DNA of 64,000 nucleotides, taken from Pseudodesulfovibrio nedwellii (GTDB taxonomy: Bacteria; Desulfobacterota; Desulfovibrionia; Desulfovibrionales; Desulfovibrionaceae). Of this stretch, positions 55,937 to 62,868 are shown piece by piece. The stretch's first letter is position 1. Each line of letters opens with the position of its first letter. The position numbers and the translations under genes were made by a program. The DNA is taken from NCBI RefSeq assembly GCF_027923765.1, contig NZ_AP026709.1:2351501-2415500 (forward strand). Reading direction: 5' to 3'. The notes below the pieces were generated by a model that was not told the DNA's origin, ran no database searches, and saw nothing but the letters and a program-made list of their open reading frames with translations.

Positions 55937-57475
55937 ATGGACAGCGCGATGAAGCTCGGTCAGACCACAAAAAGAAAAAGCCAAAAGCCATATGACAAGA
56001 TCATAGACAGAGAAACTAATGAGTTGGTTATTGCCTTTTGCGGAGCTGCGGGGAGTGGAACTACAAAGATTGCTGAAAGATTAAGGAAAGAACTGGAAGA
56101 GCGAGAATACACCGTCCGACCTATTCAATTAAGTGCCCTTATTAAGCGACACTCCAAAAAGGGTATTGATGAAAAAGATCATGCAAAACGCATCCAGATG
56201 CTGCAGCAAGAAGGAACTGAACTCAGGACACAATATGGCGAAGATGTCTTAGCAATGCTCTCTATCAAAGACATAAAATACCACCGAGAAGAAACCCATC
56301 CATCTACCGGAATCTTACAAGATCCAACAGAAAGAAGATATGCAACAATAATTGATAGCCTTAAACACCCACACGAAGAGCGCCTTCTTAGAAAGGTGTA
56401 TGGAGACATGTTTTATTTATTCGGGGTTCTTTGTCCTGAAGATATTCGCATCCAACGGCTACAGCATGAAAAAGAAATGAGTCCGGCAACAGCTCATACG
56501 ATCGTTGAAACAGATAAGTCAGAAGAAGAAAAAAAAGGGCAGCAGTTACTCGACACAATTCATTTATCGGATTTTTTCTTTCGGAATACAGATGTAGACA
56601 GCAAAGAAATTAAAGCAAGCCTTGTGAGATTTGTAGACCTCATATTGGGCGCAAATACCATTACACCCACTGTTGAAGAATACGGAATGGCTCTAGCATA
56701 TTCTTCATCGTTGCGTTCTGGATGTATTTCGCGACAGGTCGGTGCTGCAATTGTCAAAGATGGAGATGTAATCGCAACGGGTAGAAACGATGTCCCTCGT
56801 TATGATGGAGGCTTGTATACAGCTACCGATTCTCCTGATGGACGTTGTTTTAAATGGGGGACTGAAACCTGTAGGAACGACGTGAAAAAACAAGTCATGA
56901 AAAGAAAGATGCTTGGATTGATTAATGATGAATTGCCAGAGACAAGCAGCTTGGATGAAGAAAAGTTCAACAAAATATGTAAGGCTGTGGGTATTAATAA
57001 CATTATAGAATATTCAAGGGCTATTCATGCTGAAATGGACGCGCTAACGACCTTGGCTCGAACGGGAAGCTCTGGAGCTAAAGGCAGTACTTTACTATGC
57101 ACGACATACCCCTGTCATAACTGTGCCCGCCACATCGTTGCTGCGGGCGTACGCCGCGTTTTTTACATTGAACCATATGAAAAAAGTCTAGCAACCGAAC
57201 TGCATAATGATTCCATCAGCACGACAGATAAACCATCTGAAAAACCCAAAAAACTGGAAATCGTTGCCTTCGAGGGGGTAGGACCTACGAAGTACTCTCG
57301 ACTTTTCCGACAAATGGATCGCAAGGACAAGCGAACTTGTGGCGTAGAGGAAATTAACACCAGAAAATCAAAGCCGTTTTTAGGTCACGCTCTCGACCGT
57401 TTTACCGATTACGAAGCGAAAGTTGTCGATTATCTTTCCGAGATCAAACTTGACCAAAAAAGATTGCCCGAATAG
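55937..57475 (+). CDS. AvcD-like antiphage deoxycytidylate deaminase with P-loop kinase-like domain
   Basis: A 512-residue two-domain protein. Residues about 28-230 have a P-loop (AFCGAAGSGTTKIAERL) and kinase-like fold. Residues about 240-440 form a cytidine/deoxycytidylate deaminase domain with catalytic HAEMDAL (about 363) and zinc motif TTYPCHNCARH (about 391). This layout matches AvcD/dCTP-deaminase antiphage proteins, which deplete dC nucleotides during infection. In Vibrio these are held silent by an sRNA (AvcI) from the 5' region. Here only about 100 nt separate the terminator and ATG 55937 (AGGAG at 5 nt). Confidence 0.85.
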   Translation: MDSAMKLGQTTKRKSQKPYDKIIDRETNELVIAFCGAAGSGTTKIAERLRKELEEREYTVRPIQLSALIKRHSKKGIDEKDHAKRIQMLQQEGTELRTQYGEDVLAMLSIKDIKYHREETHPSTGILQDPTERRYATIIDSLKHPHEERLLRKVYGDMFYLFGVLCPEDIRIQRLQHEKEMSPATAHTIVETDKSEEEKKGQQLLDTIHLSDFFFRNTDVDSKEIKASLVRFVDLILGANTITPTVEEYGMALAYSSSLRSGCISRQVGAAIVKDGDVIATGRNDVPRYDGGLYTATDSPDGRCFKWGTETCRNDVKKQVMKRKMLGLINDELPETSSLDEEKFNKICKAVGINNIIEYSRAIHAEMDALTTLARTGSSGAKGSTLLCTTYPCHNCARHIVAAGVRRVFYIEPYEKSLATELHNDSISTTDKPSEKPKKLEIVAFEGVGPTKYSRLFRQMDRKDKRTCGVEEINTRKSKPFLGHALDRFTDYEAKVVDYLSEIKLDQKRLPE

Positions 57476-57565
57476 ACAGACACTCTTTACAGCGTATTAA
57501 AAAGTAGACTTGTTTTTTTTATATTCATCACATAGATTGTGAGAGAATGAACAAGGGAGAGAGTC

Positions 57566-57790
57566 ATGGGTAAGCCGAGCAAGCGAGATGACCAGTACAA
57601 ACTCCCACTCGACCCGCCACCTAGTGGATCAAGTGATCAGGTTTGTTTGTCAAATTCACAGAAATCTCAAGACGAAGGGAATTATTGTAAGGTTTTCAAT
57701 TTTGCTTCTGCGGTCCAAAAACGTGAGTCTAAACGAGAGGATGAAGTACTCCAAAGAATTTTAGCTCATTCAGAAGCACTTGAATGGTAA
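57566..57790 (+). CDS. Small hypothetical island protein
   Basis: A 74-residue protein starting at ATG 57566 behind GGGAGAG. The C-terminal third (KREDEVLQRILAHSEALEW) is an amphipathic helix and the N-terminal half is Pro/Ser rich. No domain is recognised. It lies 90 nt downstream of the AvcD-like gene and before a terminator, perhaps in the same cargo module. Confidence 0.55.
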   Translation: MGKPSKRDDQYKLPLDPPPSGSSDQVCLSNSQKSQDEGNYCKVFNFASAVQKRESKREDEVLQRILAHSEALEW

Positions 57791-57850
57791 ATCCTTCTAC
57801 AATCACATAATTCGCCTTTTTCTACATAGTATAGGGCTTAATAAGACACT

Positions 57851-57887
57851 GAAAAGCCCCGGAGAACCCACTCTCCGGGGCTTTCTT
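57851..57887. terminator. Island terminator hairpin, copy 2
   Basis: GAAAAGCCCCGGAGA/TCTCCGGGGCTTTC stem, the same stem as at 55800-55836 with a different loop. Confidence 0.85.
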
Positions 57888-57892
57888 TAATA

Positions 57893-57995
57893 TTAACCGA
57901 ACACGTCCTCCAAGACGTTCTTTGTGATGCCCAGCCGGGTATGTATCGGGTCGTGGTCATCGGATTCTTGTGCCGCAGTATGGCCTGATTGGTGG
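57893..57995 (-). pseudogene. Relic of a tyrosine integrase 3' end, copy 1
   Basis: On the minus strand the sequence encodes QAILRHKNPMTTTRYI, then after a frameshift HRLGITKNVLEDVFG and a stop. This is the tyrosine-recombinase C-terminus with the H-x-N-P-M-T-T-T-R-Y region. The rest of the integrase is missing and the relic abuts an Rhs fragment. Confidence 0.8.
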
Positions 57996-57997
57996 GG

Positions 57998-58783
57998 ATG
58001 TCCACACCCAAGGACAAAACACAACCTTGTGGCGGCACAAGTAAAAGATATAGAGGCCGAAGCTCAGGCTTCCGAATCCCCATCGGCTTTGCGGGTGGCC
58101 TGCACGACCATGACCTCGGCTTAGTTCGCTTTGGCTGGCGAGACTATGACACCTTCACCGGCAGATGGACTGCGCCTGATCCCATCGGCGACAAGGGCGG
58201 CGACCCGGATTGGTATGGGTACTGCTTGGATGATCCGGTCAACGCCAATGATCCGACTGGGCTTTTGGCCTTCCTGCTGCCCTTTGCCGCAGGCATGGCC
58301 GGGGCTACCGCCATCGGCAGTACTGGAGCGTATGCGGCAGCGAAAGTTGCTGATTGGTTCGGCTCGAAAACCGATAAGGATTATGGGAAAAACAAGCCCA
58401 CGGCCACCGAAGGCGTCCACAATGCCATGGATAAGGTCATAGGAATCAACGCCGGCATCGTTGGTACGGCTGGAACGGCTGGAGCGGCTGGAGCGGCTGG
58501 AGCGGCAAAGGCGGCTCCGGCAGTAGCCGCAACAGGAAAATCGCTTATTAATCAAGGAAATAAGGCTGTTAAAGCTATCGGCGACAAAGCAAAACAAGTC
58601 GCACGAAACCCAAAGGTGAGCAAGCTGGGCAATGCTGCTGGAGATTCTATAAACTCAGCACTGCCCACCGGAACACCTGCCCCTAGTAAAGCTGGATATG
58701 CAGGCGGCATATATGGACACTTGTTCGATGTCGAAGATCAGGTAAATGAAGGAATCGGATGGATAAAAAAACAACGAAAATAA
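57998..58783 (+). CDS. Orphan Rhs C-terminal fragment with variable toxin tip
   Basis: A 261-residue frame. From about residue 23 it carries the end of an Rhs repeat core (IPIGFAGGLHDHDLGLVRFG, then RWTAPDPIGDKGGDPDWYGY, CLDDPVNANDPTGL), the boundary after which Rhs toxin tips vary. The tip (about 88-261) has a hydrophobic Gly/Ala stretch, a GAAGAAG repeat and a charged tail, with no nuclease motif I recognise. The upstream repeats are absent, so it is a displaced tip; the first 20 residues are probably not native. The stop overlaps the next gene by 25 nt. Confidence 0.7.
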   Translation: MSTPKDKTQPCGGTSKRYRGRSSGFRIPIGFAGGLHDHDLGLVRFGWRDYDTFTGRWTAPDPIGDKGGDPDWYGYCLDDPVNANDPTGLLAFLLPFAAGMAGATAIGSTGAYAAAKVADWFGSKTDKDYGKNKPTATEGVHNAMDKVIGINAGIVGTAGTAGAAGAAGAAKAAPAVAATGKSLINQGNKAVKAIGDKAKQVARNPKVSKLGNAAGDSINSALPTGTPAPSKAGYAGGIYGHLFDVEDQVNEGIGWIKKQRK

Positions 58784-59094
58784 AATGGCTCCCCTTGCTT
58801 GGAGGGGGAGGTCTTTTTGTCTACAGCTTCTTTATGTCTCCAAAAACAATGCGAGCATACGGAGATATCCCCGTGCCCGAATATGCAAATTGGGTATGGG
58901 GGGGACTCGGCCTGTTACTTGTTTGGTATGGAGCCATAGGGCATAGGCTTCGCTACAATACGAAAAAGGGCCTCAAAATATGTCCATCATGTCAAAACCT
59001 TTGGCCCAACGACAAACAAAACTGCTCCTCATGCAATGTCCCTCTTGAGCCTCTGGAAGGCTTTTATGAACGACACCCGAAACTAAAAGAATAG
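58759..59094 (+). CDS. Small membrane protein with zinc ribbon, candidate immunity to the Rhs tip
   Basis: A 111-residue protein with two TM helices (about 10-26 LPLLGGGGLFVYSFFM and 44-64 WVWGGLGLLLVWYGAIG), then a zinc-ribbon motif CPSCQNLWPNDKQNCSSC and a short tail. Its ATG lies inside the Rhs tip gene (25-nt overlap, AAGGA upstream). Genes right after Rhs tips usually encode cognate immunity proteins, so that is the inferred role; a membrane location fits a membrane-active tip. Confidence 0.65.
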   Translation: MDKKTTKIKWLPLLGGGGLFVYSFFMSPKTMRAYGDIPVPEYANWVWGGLGLLLVWYGAIGHRLRYNTKKGLKICPSCQNLWPNDKQNCSSCNVPLEPLEGFYERHPKLKE

Positions 59095-59096
59095 CA

Positions 59097-59133
59097 AGAG
59101 GAGGGCCCGGTTCTTTCCCCGGAGCCCTCCTCT
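59097..59133. terminator. Terminator after the candidate immunity gene
   Basis: AGAGGAGGGCCCGG/CCGGAGCCCTCCTCT stem with one bulge. It lies between the plus-strand gene and the minus-strand integrase relic. Confidence 0.75.
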
Positions 59134-59134
59134 G

Positions 59135-59236
59135 TTATTCCCCAAAAACATCCTCAAGCACGTTCTCGGTGACACCGAATCGCAGATACCGAGTTGTGAT
59201 CATCGGATTTTTGTGCCGCAGTATGGCCTGAATCGT
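59135..59236 (-). pseudogene. Relic of a tyrosine integrase 3' end, copy 2
   Basis: About 33 codons on the minus strand: IQAILRHKNPMITTRYL, then RFGVTENVLEDVFGE and a stop. It is related to copy 1 but without a frameshift. It is cut off upstream at about 59236, where the homology ends. Together with copy 1 it shows two integrase genes once ended here. Confidence 0.85.
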
Positions 59237-59268
59237 GCCCCCCCTCTTTGGGATACTAAAAGAAAAAT

Positions 59269-59306
59269 CAACGGGTTACACCGAAAGATGCAACCCGTTT
59301 TCTTAT
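59269..59306. terminator. Terminator
   Basis: AACGGGTT/AACCCGTT stem (59270-59299) with a T-rich tail, between the island end and the EFR1-like gene. Confidence 0.75.
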
Positions 59307-59367
59307 TTTATCGATGAACCCCGCTGGCTCGCCTCTGTTTCCGGCTTTCAGCGGTAAGTCAAAAGCC

Positions 59368-60168
59368 CTACAGGAATATTTCCGGCTCTTTCGGCTCGGA
59401 ACACTTTTCGTGTAAAACCGTGTTTATCTCACGTATTTTTGGAGCATCCCAGAAGCGGGCCTGAGTAGGGCAGGCCTTGATGCATGCCCCACACCAAATA
59501 CAGCCTGTCACATCGGTTTCCACACCCGTTTCGGTCACGCTCACGACCTGTGAGGGACACATCTGAGCGCACTCGCCACACAAAGTACACGTGTCCTTAT
59601 CAGTAACCGGGCTGAACGTGGATGGCGGCATGCCATCGCGGTGGGGGGTATTACCGGGGACTTCCAAAGTATCAAGCTGCCCCAGCGTTGCAAGAGCTTG
59701 TATTTTATCGCGAACCTGAGAACCGAAAAGGTGAGCCTTGTCGATGTCCTTGTCGTTTGGACGTCCGGGGGCAACCGGAAGTTCGGAAGAGGAATAGGAA
59801 TGCTGTGCGATAAATGCACCTGCAGCGCAGGGAACAAATCCCAGTTCATCAGTCAGATTACGAAGCTCCAGCAGTGCGTCTTCATAGGCTCGATTGCCGT
59901 ACACGGCCACGAGAACGACGGGACGGCCTTCGCCCTGAATATACTGACGAAGACGCTCCACCGCCAAATTGGGAACCCTCCCGGCATACACCGGCACACC
60001 AACGATTACGACCTCTCCGAGGGCTTTTACAGATTCGCTTTCCACAGGGAATGTTAGGTCGGTACGGGTGACAGAGTCAAAACCCATGCCCTCGGCAACA
60101 GCCTCGACAACCTTCAAAGTCGATTTGGTAGGAGAAAAGAATATTATTTGTCCGGTGTTGTATTTCAT
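59368..60168 (-). CDS. EFR1-like flavodoxin plus 2[4Fe-4S] ferredoxin protein
   Basis: A 266-residue protein with a flavodoxin-like N-terminal domain (FFSPTKSTLKVVEAVAEGM, VVIVGVPVYAGRVP) and a C-terminal bis-[4Fe-4S] ferredoxin with CTLCGECAQMCP and CIWCGACIKACP. EFR1-type proteins couple flavin and Fe-S electron transfer. ATG 60168 follows AAGGAG; upstream in-frame extension lacks a ribosome-binding site. Confidence 0.9.
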   Translation of the reverse strand: MKYNTGQIIFFSPTKSTLKVVEAVAEGMGFDSVTRTDLTFPVESESVKALGEVVIVGVPVYAGRVPNLAVERLRQYIQGEGRPVVLVAVYGNRAYEDALLELRNLTDELGFVPCAAGAFIAQHSYSSSELPVAPGRPNDKDIDKAHLFGSQVRDKIQALATLGQLDTLEVPGNTPHRDGMPPSTFSPVTDKDTCTLCGECAQMCPSQVVSVTETGVETDVTGCIWCGACIKACPTQARFWDAPKIREINTVLHEKCSEPKEPEIFL

Positions 60169-60363
60169 GTTTAGCTCCTTATTTTTTTTGGGATACTTAT
60201 GCCTTTCGATGCATGAATGCAAACAACGTCCATTCACATGTTCCTGAGAAAAGGTTCTCTATGCCTTTTCATATTCATGCAACGTTCAGCATCGCGTTCC
60301 TCAAAAATGCCAAGAGCTAACCGTAGAACCGGCCTTGGCTATCAAGACCTCGCCTCTAGTACG

Positions 60364-61167
60364 TCACTCTCTATCAACAGACCTCAACGCCTCATAGGGG
60401 GCATCAAGCTCAATGCCGAAGTACGTCTTCAGGGCATCCATATATTCCTGCCCTTCGGGGAGTTGTATTTCGTTTTCCTGTCCATCCCGAAACAGGGTGA
60501 GCCTGTTGTTGAACAATGTGACCATGCCGTCCTCAAGAGGTTTCATGGCGACACGAGAGGTGGTGAAAAATGAATTGGAATTGGTTGACGTGTAGTGGGC
60601 GCCGTAGTTGATGTCTCCCTGGCAGACGTGCTCCATGTCAAAACTGTAGAGGTTCTGCCATCCCTCTTCAGAACGCGCCTGAAGCATATTCCCGAAAACA
60701 CCGCCGTCGACCAGACGGATATACTTCCCGCTAATATCCTGAATTGTATCTCGTTCAAGCAGATAGGGACCACGTGGATTATTCTTTCCAAACCCCACAT
60801 CCACCAACCATTGACGGCCTTCCACATTCACAAGGGAAAGCTGGTGGCCTCGCCCGGAGGGTTGCCCCGACAAATGAACCCGAGCCAAAAGCGGACGGGC
60901 GTCGAATCCGAAAGCACGAAGTGCCATAAGCAACAAACCGTTCAGCTCAAGGCAATAGCCACCACGGGGGCGGCGTACGAGTTTATCAAAGAGATTTGCC
61001 GGATCGAGGTCGACGCCTCGGCCTAGTTGGATGTCAAAATTCTCGAATGGGATGTTGTGAAATTGCGCCCGTTGCAAGGTGTGCAGCCCCTCCGTCGTCG
61101 GCAATACTTTTTCTGAAAAATGCAATCGCTGAAGGTACGCTGTCGAATCGAATTCGAAGACTTTCAT
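60364..61167 (-). CDS. Arylamine N-acetyltransferase
   Basis: A 267-residue NAT enzyme with the Cys-His-Asp triad: RGGYCLELN (Cys about 70), GRGHQLSLV (His) and WLVDVGFG (Asp). The N-terminal helical part shows HNIPFENFDIQLG. It acetylates aromatic amines or hydrazines from acetyl-CoA. The operon context is solitary; AGGGG precedes ATG 61167. Confidence 0.92.
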   Translation of the reverse strand: MKVFEFDSTAYLQRLHFSEKVLPTTEGLHTLQRAQFHNIPFENFDIQLGRGVDLDPANLFDKLVRRPRGGYCLELNGLLLMALRAFGFDARPLLARVHLSGQPSGRGHQLSLVNVEGRQWLVDVGFGKNNPRGPYLLERDTIQDISGKYIRLVDGGVFGNMLQARSEEGWQNLYSFDMEHVCQGDINYGAHYTSTNSNSFFTTSRVAMKPLEDGMVTLFNNRLTLFRDGQENEIQLPEGQEYMDALKTYFGIELDAPYEALRSVDRE

Positions 61168-61382
61168 TTGTTGCCCCTGTTCTACGAAAAAAATTTTCTC
61201 CAGACACTACATACTCATCCCGGTGGATTCAAGACGAAAGGATTAGCAGGCCTCTTCGTATGATTAAAGCCGTTCCAAATGTATTTACTCTGTCTCCTAT
61301 GTTGAAACACATCGTCTGAAGCAACAACATCATTTGTTACAGAACCTCTCACGCTAGCAACAAGGACGCCCTCTATGCACAT

Positions 61383-61418
61383 AACAAAGCCCTTGGGAAA
61401 ATATCCAAGGGCTTTGTT
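61383..61418. terminator. Strong hairpin terminator
   Basis: AACAAAGCCCTTGG (61383-61396) / CCAAGGGCTTTGTT (61405-61418), a perfect 14-bp stem. It shares AACAAAGCCCT with the hairpin at 24915-24970. Confidence 0.8.
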
Positions 61419-61428
61419 CATAGTCTCA

Positions 61429-61460
61429 GGCCGACGAGATTCAAACTCACGACCTCGAAA
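61429..61460 (-). other. tRNA 3'-end-like fragment
   Basis: The minus strand reads GTGAG-TTTGAAT-CTCGT flanked by TCGAGGTC and CGGCC, which resembles the T-arm and part of the acceptor of a tRNA. No anticodon arm or CCA end is present. It may be an attachment-site remnant. The rest of the 61168-61522 gap shows nothing but the terminator. Confidence 0.3.
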
Positions 61461-61522
61461 TCAGAAACTGCCATTCGGAAAAAACAATCCCGAACGCAAT
61501 CCGATAACAGCTCTAGCAACAA

Positions 61523-62599
61523 CTAGGGCTTGTACGTTTGTTTGGCCTTCATCAACTTCAACTCCTTGTTAGTAAACGGTTCGGAATAAACGCCGAGTTG
61601 TACCAGTGGAGGATCTTCAGGAGTGAAAACTACCCATTTGCCATTTTTCTTTTCCAAAAACGGCCAATCCAAAAGAGTCGGAGCCAAAGGTACTACGCCC
61701 TTCTTAAAAGTAAGCTTGCCATTTTCAAACACCGCAGGAGCATACCGTTTACCTTGAGCCAAACTCGTCACCGCCTCGGTGCCATGGCATTGCTCGCACT
61801 TACGACCTTCGGGCAACACTGAATGGGTAAAATACGGCACATAGGTCACAAACGCATAATTATCCGGTCCGACCAAAGTTTGCATTGTGCCGCTAGTGAC
61901 TTTGCCGTTGTACTTGACCAACAACAGGAAATCCTTGGTTTTGGCTGCAAAACTCTCGGACTTCTTCCCGGTTTCCTTGAGCACACCAAAATGACAGTTG
62001 TAGCACGACATGGAGTTCGACACGTGACATGCAGTGCAATCGAGCTTGGCCTTATGTACCATATGAGACTTCGTGTCTGGGATCTCGGGCCCTTCGCTCT
62101 CTGTTTTAGCGTGGCAATTGGTACATTTGGTATCCATGGCTCCCGGCGCACGCAAACTTTCGTAGCAAGTGCCGTCACCGTGTACCTCACGCTGAGAATG
62201 ACAATCCGCACACTTCATATCTTTCATATGGACACTTTCAACGCCTCGCGCCTTGTCCATGCCGAACGTCGCTTTTTCCCGAGAATGACATCTCAGGCAG
62301 GTGTCAATATTTCGGGCCTGTTCAATGGAGTAGACGTATCCACAATCCGTTTTCTTCAAATGGCAATCGTTACAAGAGGACACATGGCAACTCTTACACC
62401 CCAAATCTTTGTAAGGGACCCCCGTGACAGCACTGAAACCGTCCTCGGCATCATACCAACGAGCCATGCCTCGAGTGGTATGATGCAGGCTTGAGGCAAA
62501 ACACTCTTCTTTGCACTTCGAATCCTCGGCAAAGGGTGTTCCTGTCACCAACGCACAAACCCCTGCAATCAATAAAAAACAGAACAGCACTGCCCGCAT
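61523..62599 (-). CDS. Exported octaheme c-type cytochrome
   Basis: A 358-residue protein with a Sec signal peptide (AVLFCFLLIAGVCALVTG) and eight CxxCH heme motifs (CKSCH, CNDCH, CLRCH, CADCH, CTNCH, CTACH, CYNCH, CEQCH). It resides in the periplasm and should carry electrons between periplasmic carriers and a partner. No catalytic CxxCK was seen, so a nitrite-reductase-like role is unlikely. AGGAGG precedes ATG 62599. It is preceded by a -24/-12 promoter and lies divergent from a sigma-54 activator. Confidence 0.9.
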   Translation of the reverse strand: MRAVLFCFLLIAGVCALVTGTPFAEDSKCKEECFASSLHHTTRGMARWYDAEDGFSAVTGVPYKDLGCKSCHVSSCNDCHLKKTDCGYVYSIEQARNIDTCLRCHSREKATFGMDKARGVESVHMKDMKCADCHSQREVHGDGTCYESLRAPGAMDTKCTNCHAKTESEGPEIPDTKSHMVHKAKLDCTACHVSNSMSCYNCHFGVLKETGKKSESFAAKTKDFLLLVKYNGKVTSGTMQTLVGPDNYAFVTYVPYFTHSVLPEGRKCEQCHGTEAVTSLAQGKRYAPAVFENGKLTFKKGVVPLAPTLLDWPFLEKKNGKWVVFTPEDPPLVQLGVYSEPFTNKELKLMKAKQTYKP

Positions 62600-62715
62600 T
62601 ACTCCCTCCTTGTTCCAGATAGAAAGATTCCATTTCCCAGAGTGCTCCAGCCAAAATGACACGGCGTCCCAACTGACTTTTGCACTGCGTATGGCCCATC
62701 AGGATACCAAGGAAA

Positions 62716-62731
62716 AGCAACAGTCATGCCA
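62716..62731 (-). promoter_or_regulatory. Sigma-54 (-24/-12) promoter for the octaheme cytochrome
   Basis: Minus strand TGGCATG-ACTG-TTGCT: GG (-24) and GC (-12) are separated by the canonical 10 nt. It lies 117 nt upstream of the cytochrome start. Confidence 0.8.
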
Positions 62732-62804
62732 TGATGTATTTTTATAACACTCTAATTTTTATGACTTTTTGTCGCGATGAGAATACGAAGACCGAACGGA
62801 TTCA

Positions 62805-62850
62805 TGCAAAATGCACGATGGCAAAGCTCACAACTTGCAATATGCACTAT
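62805..62850. promoter_or_regulatory. Paired direct repeats, candidate activator-binding sites
   Basis: TGCAAAATGCACGAT (62805-62819) and TGCAATATGCACTAT (62836-62850) match at 13 of 15 bases and are 31 nt apart, about three helical turns. Each has TGCA-N3-TGCA symmetry. They lie upstream of the sigma-54 promoter on the side of the activator gene, as enhancer sites usually do. Confidence 0.6.
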
Positions 62851-62868
62851 TAGCGGATAATAACAAAA

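Noticed and set aside
58473..58506. Short tandem repeat GGCTGGAGC as a regulatory or mobile repeat
   Set aside because: It is in frame and codes for the GAAGAAG stretch of the Rhs tip.
58121..58597. Minus-strand open frame of 158 codons
   Set aside because: Antisense to the Rhs fragment; Ser/Arg low complexity caused by the GGCTGGAGC repeats.
61823..62494. Plus-strand open frame of 223 codons
   Set aside because: Antisense to the octaheme cytochrome, whose eight CxxCH motifs fix the coding strand.
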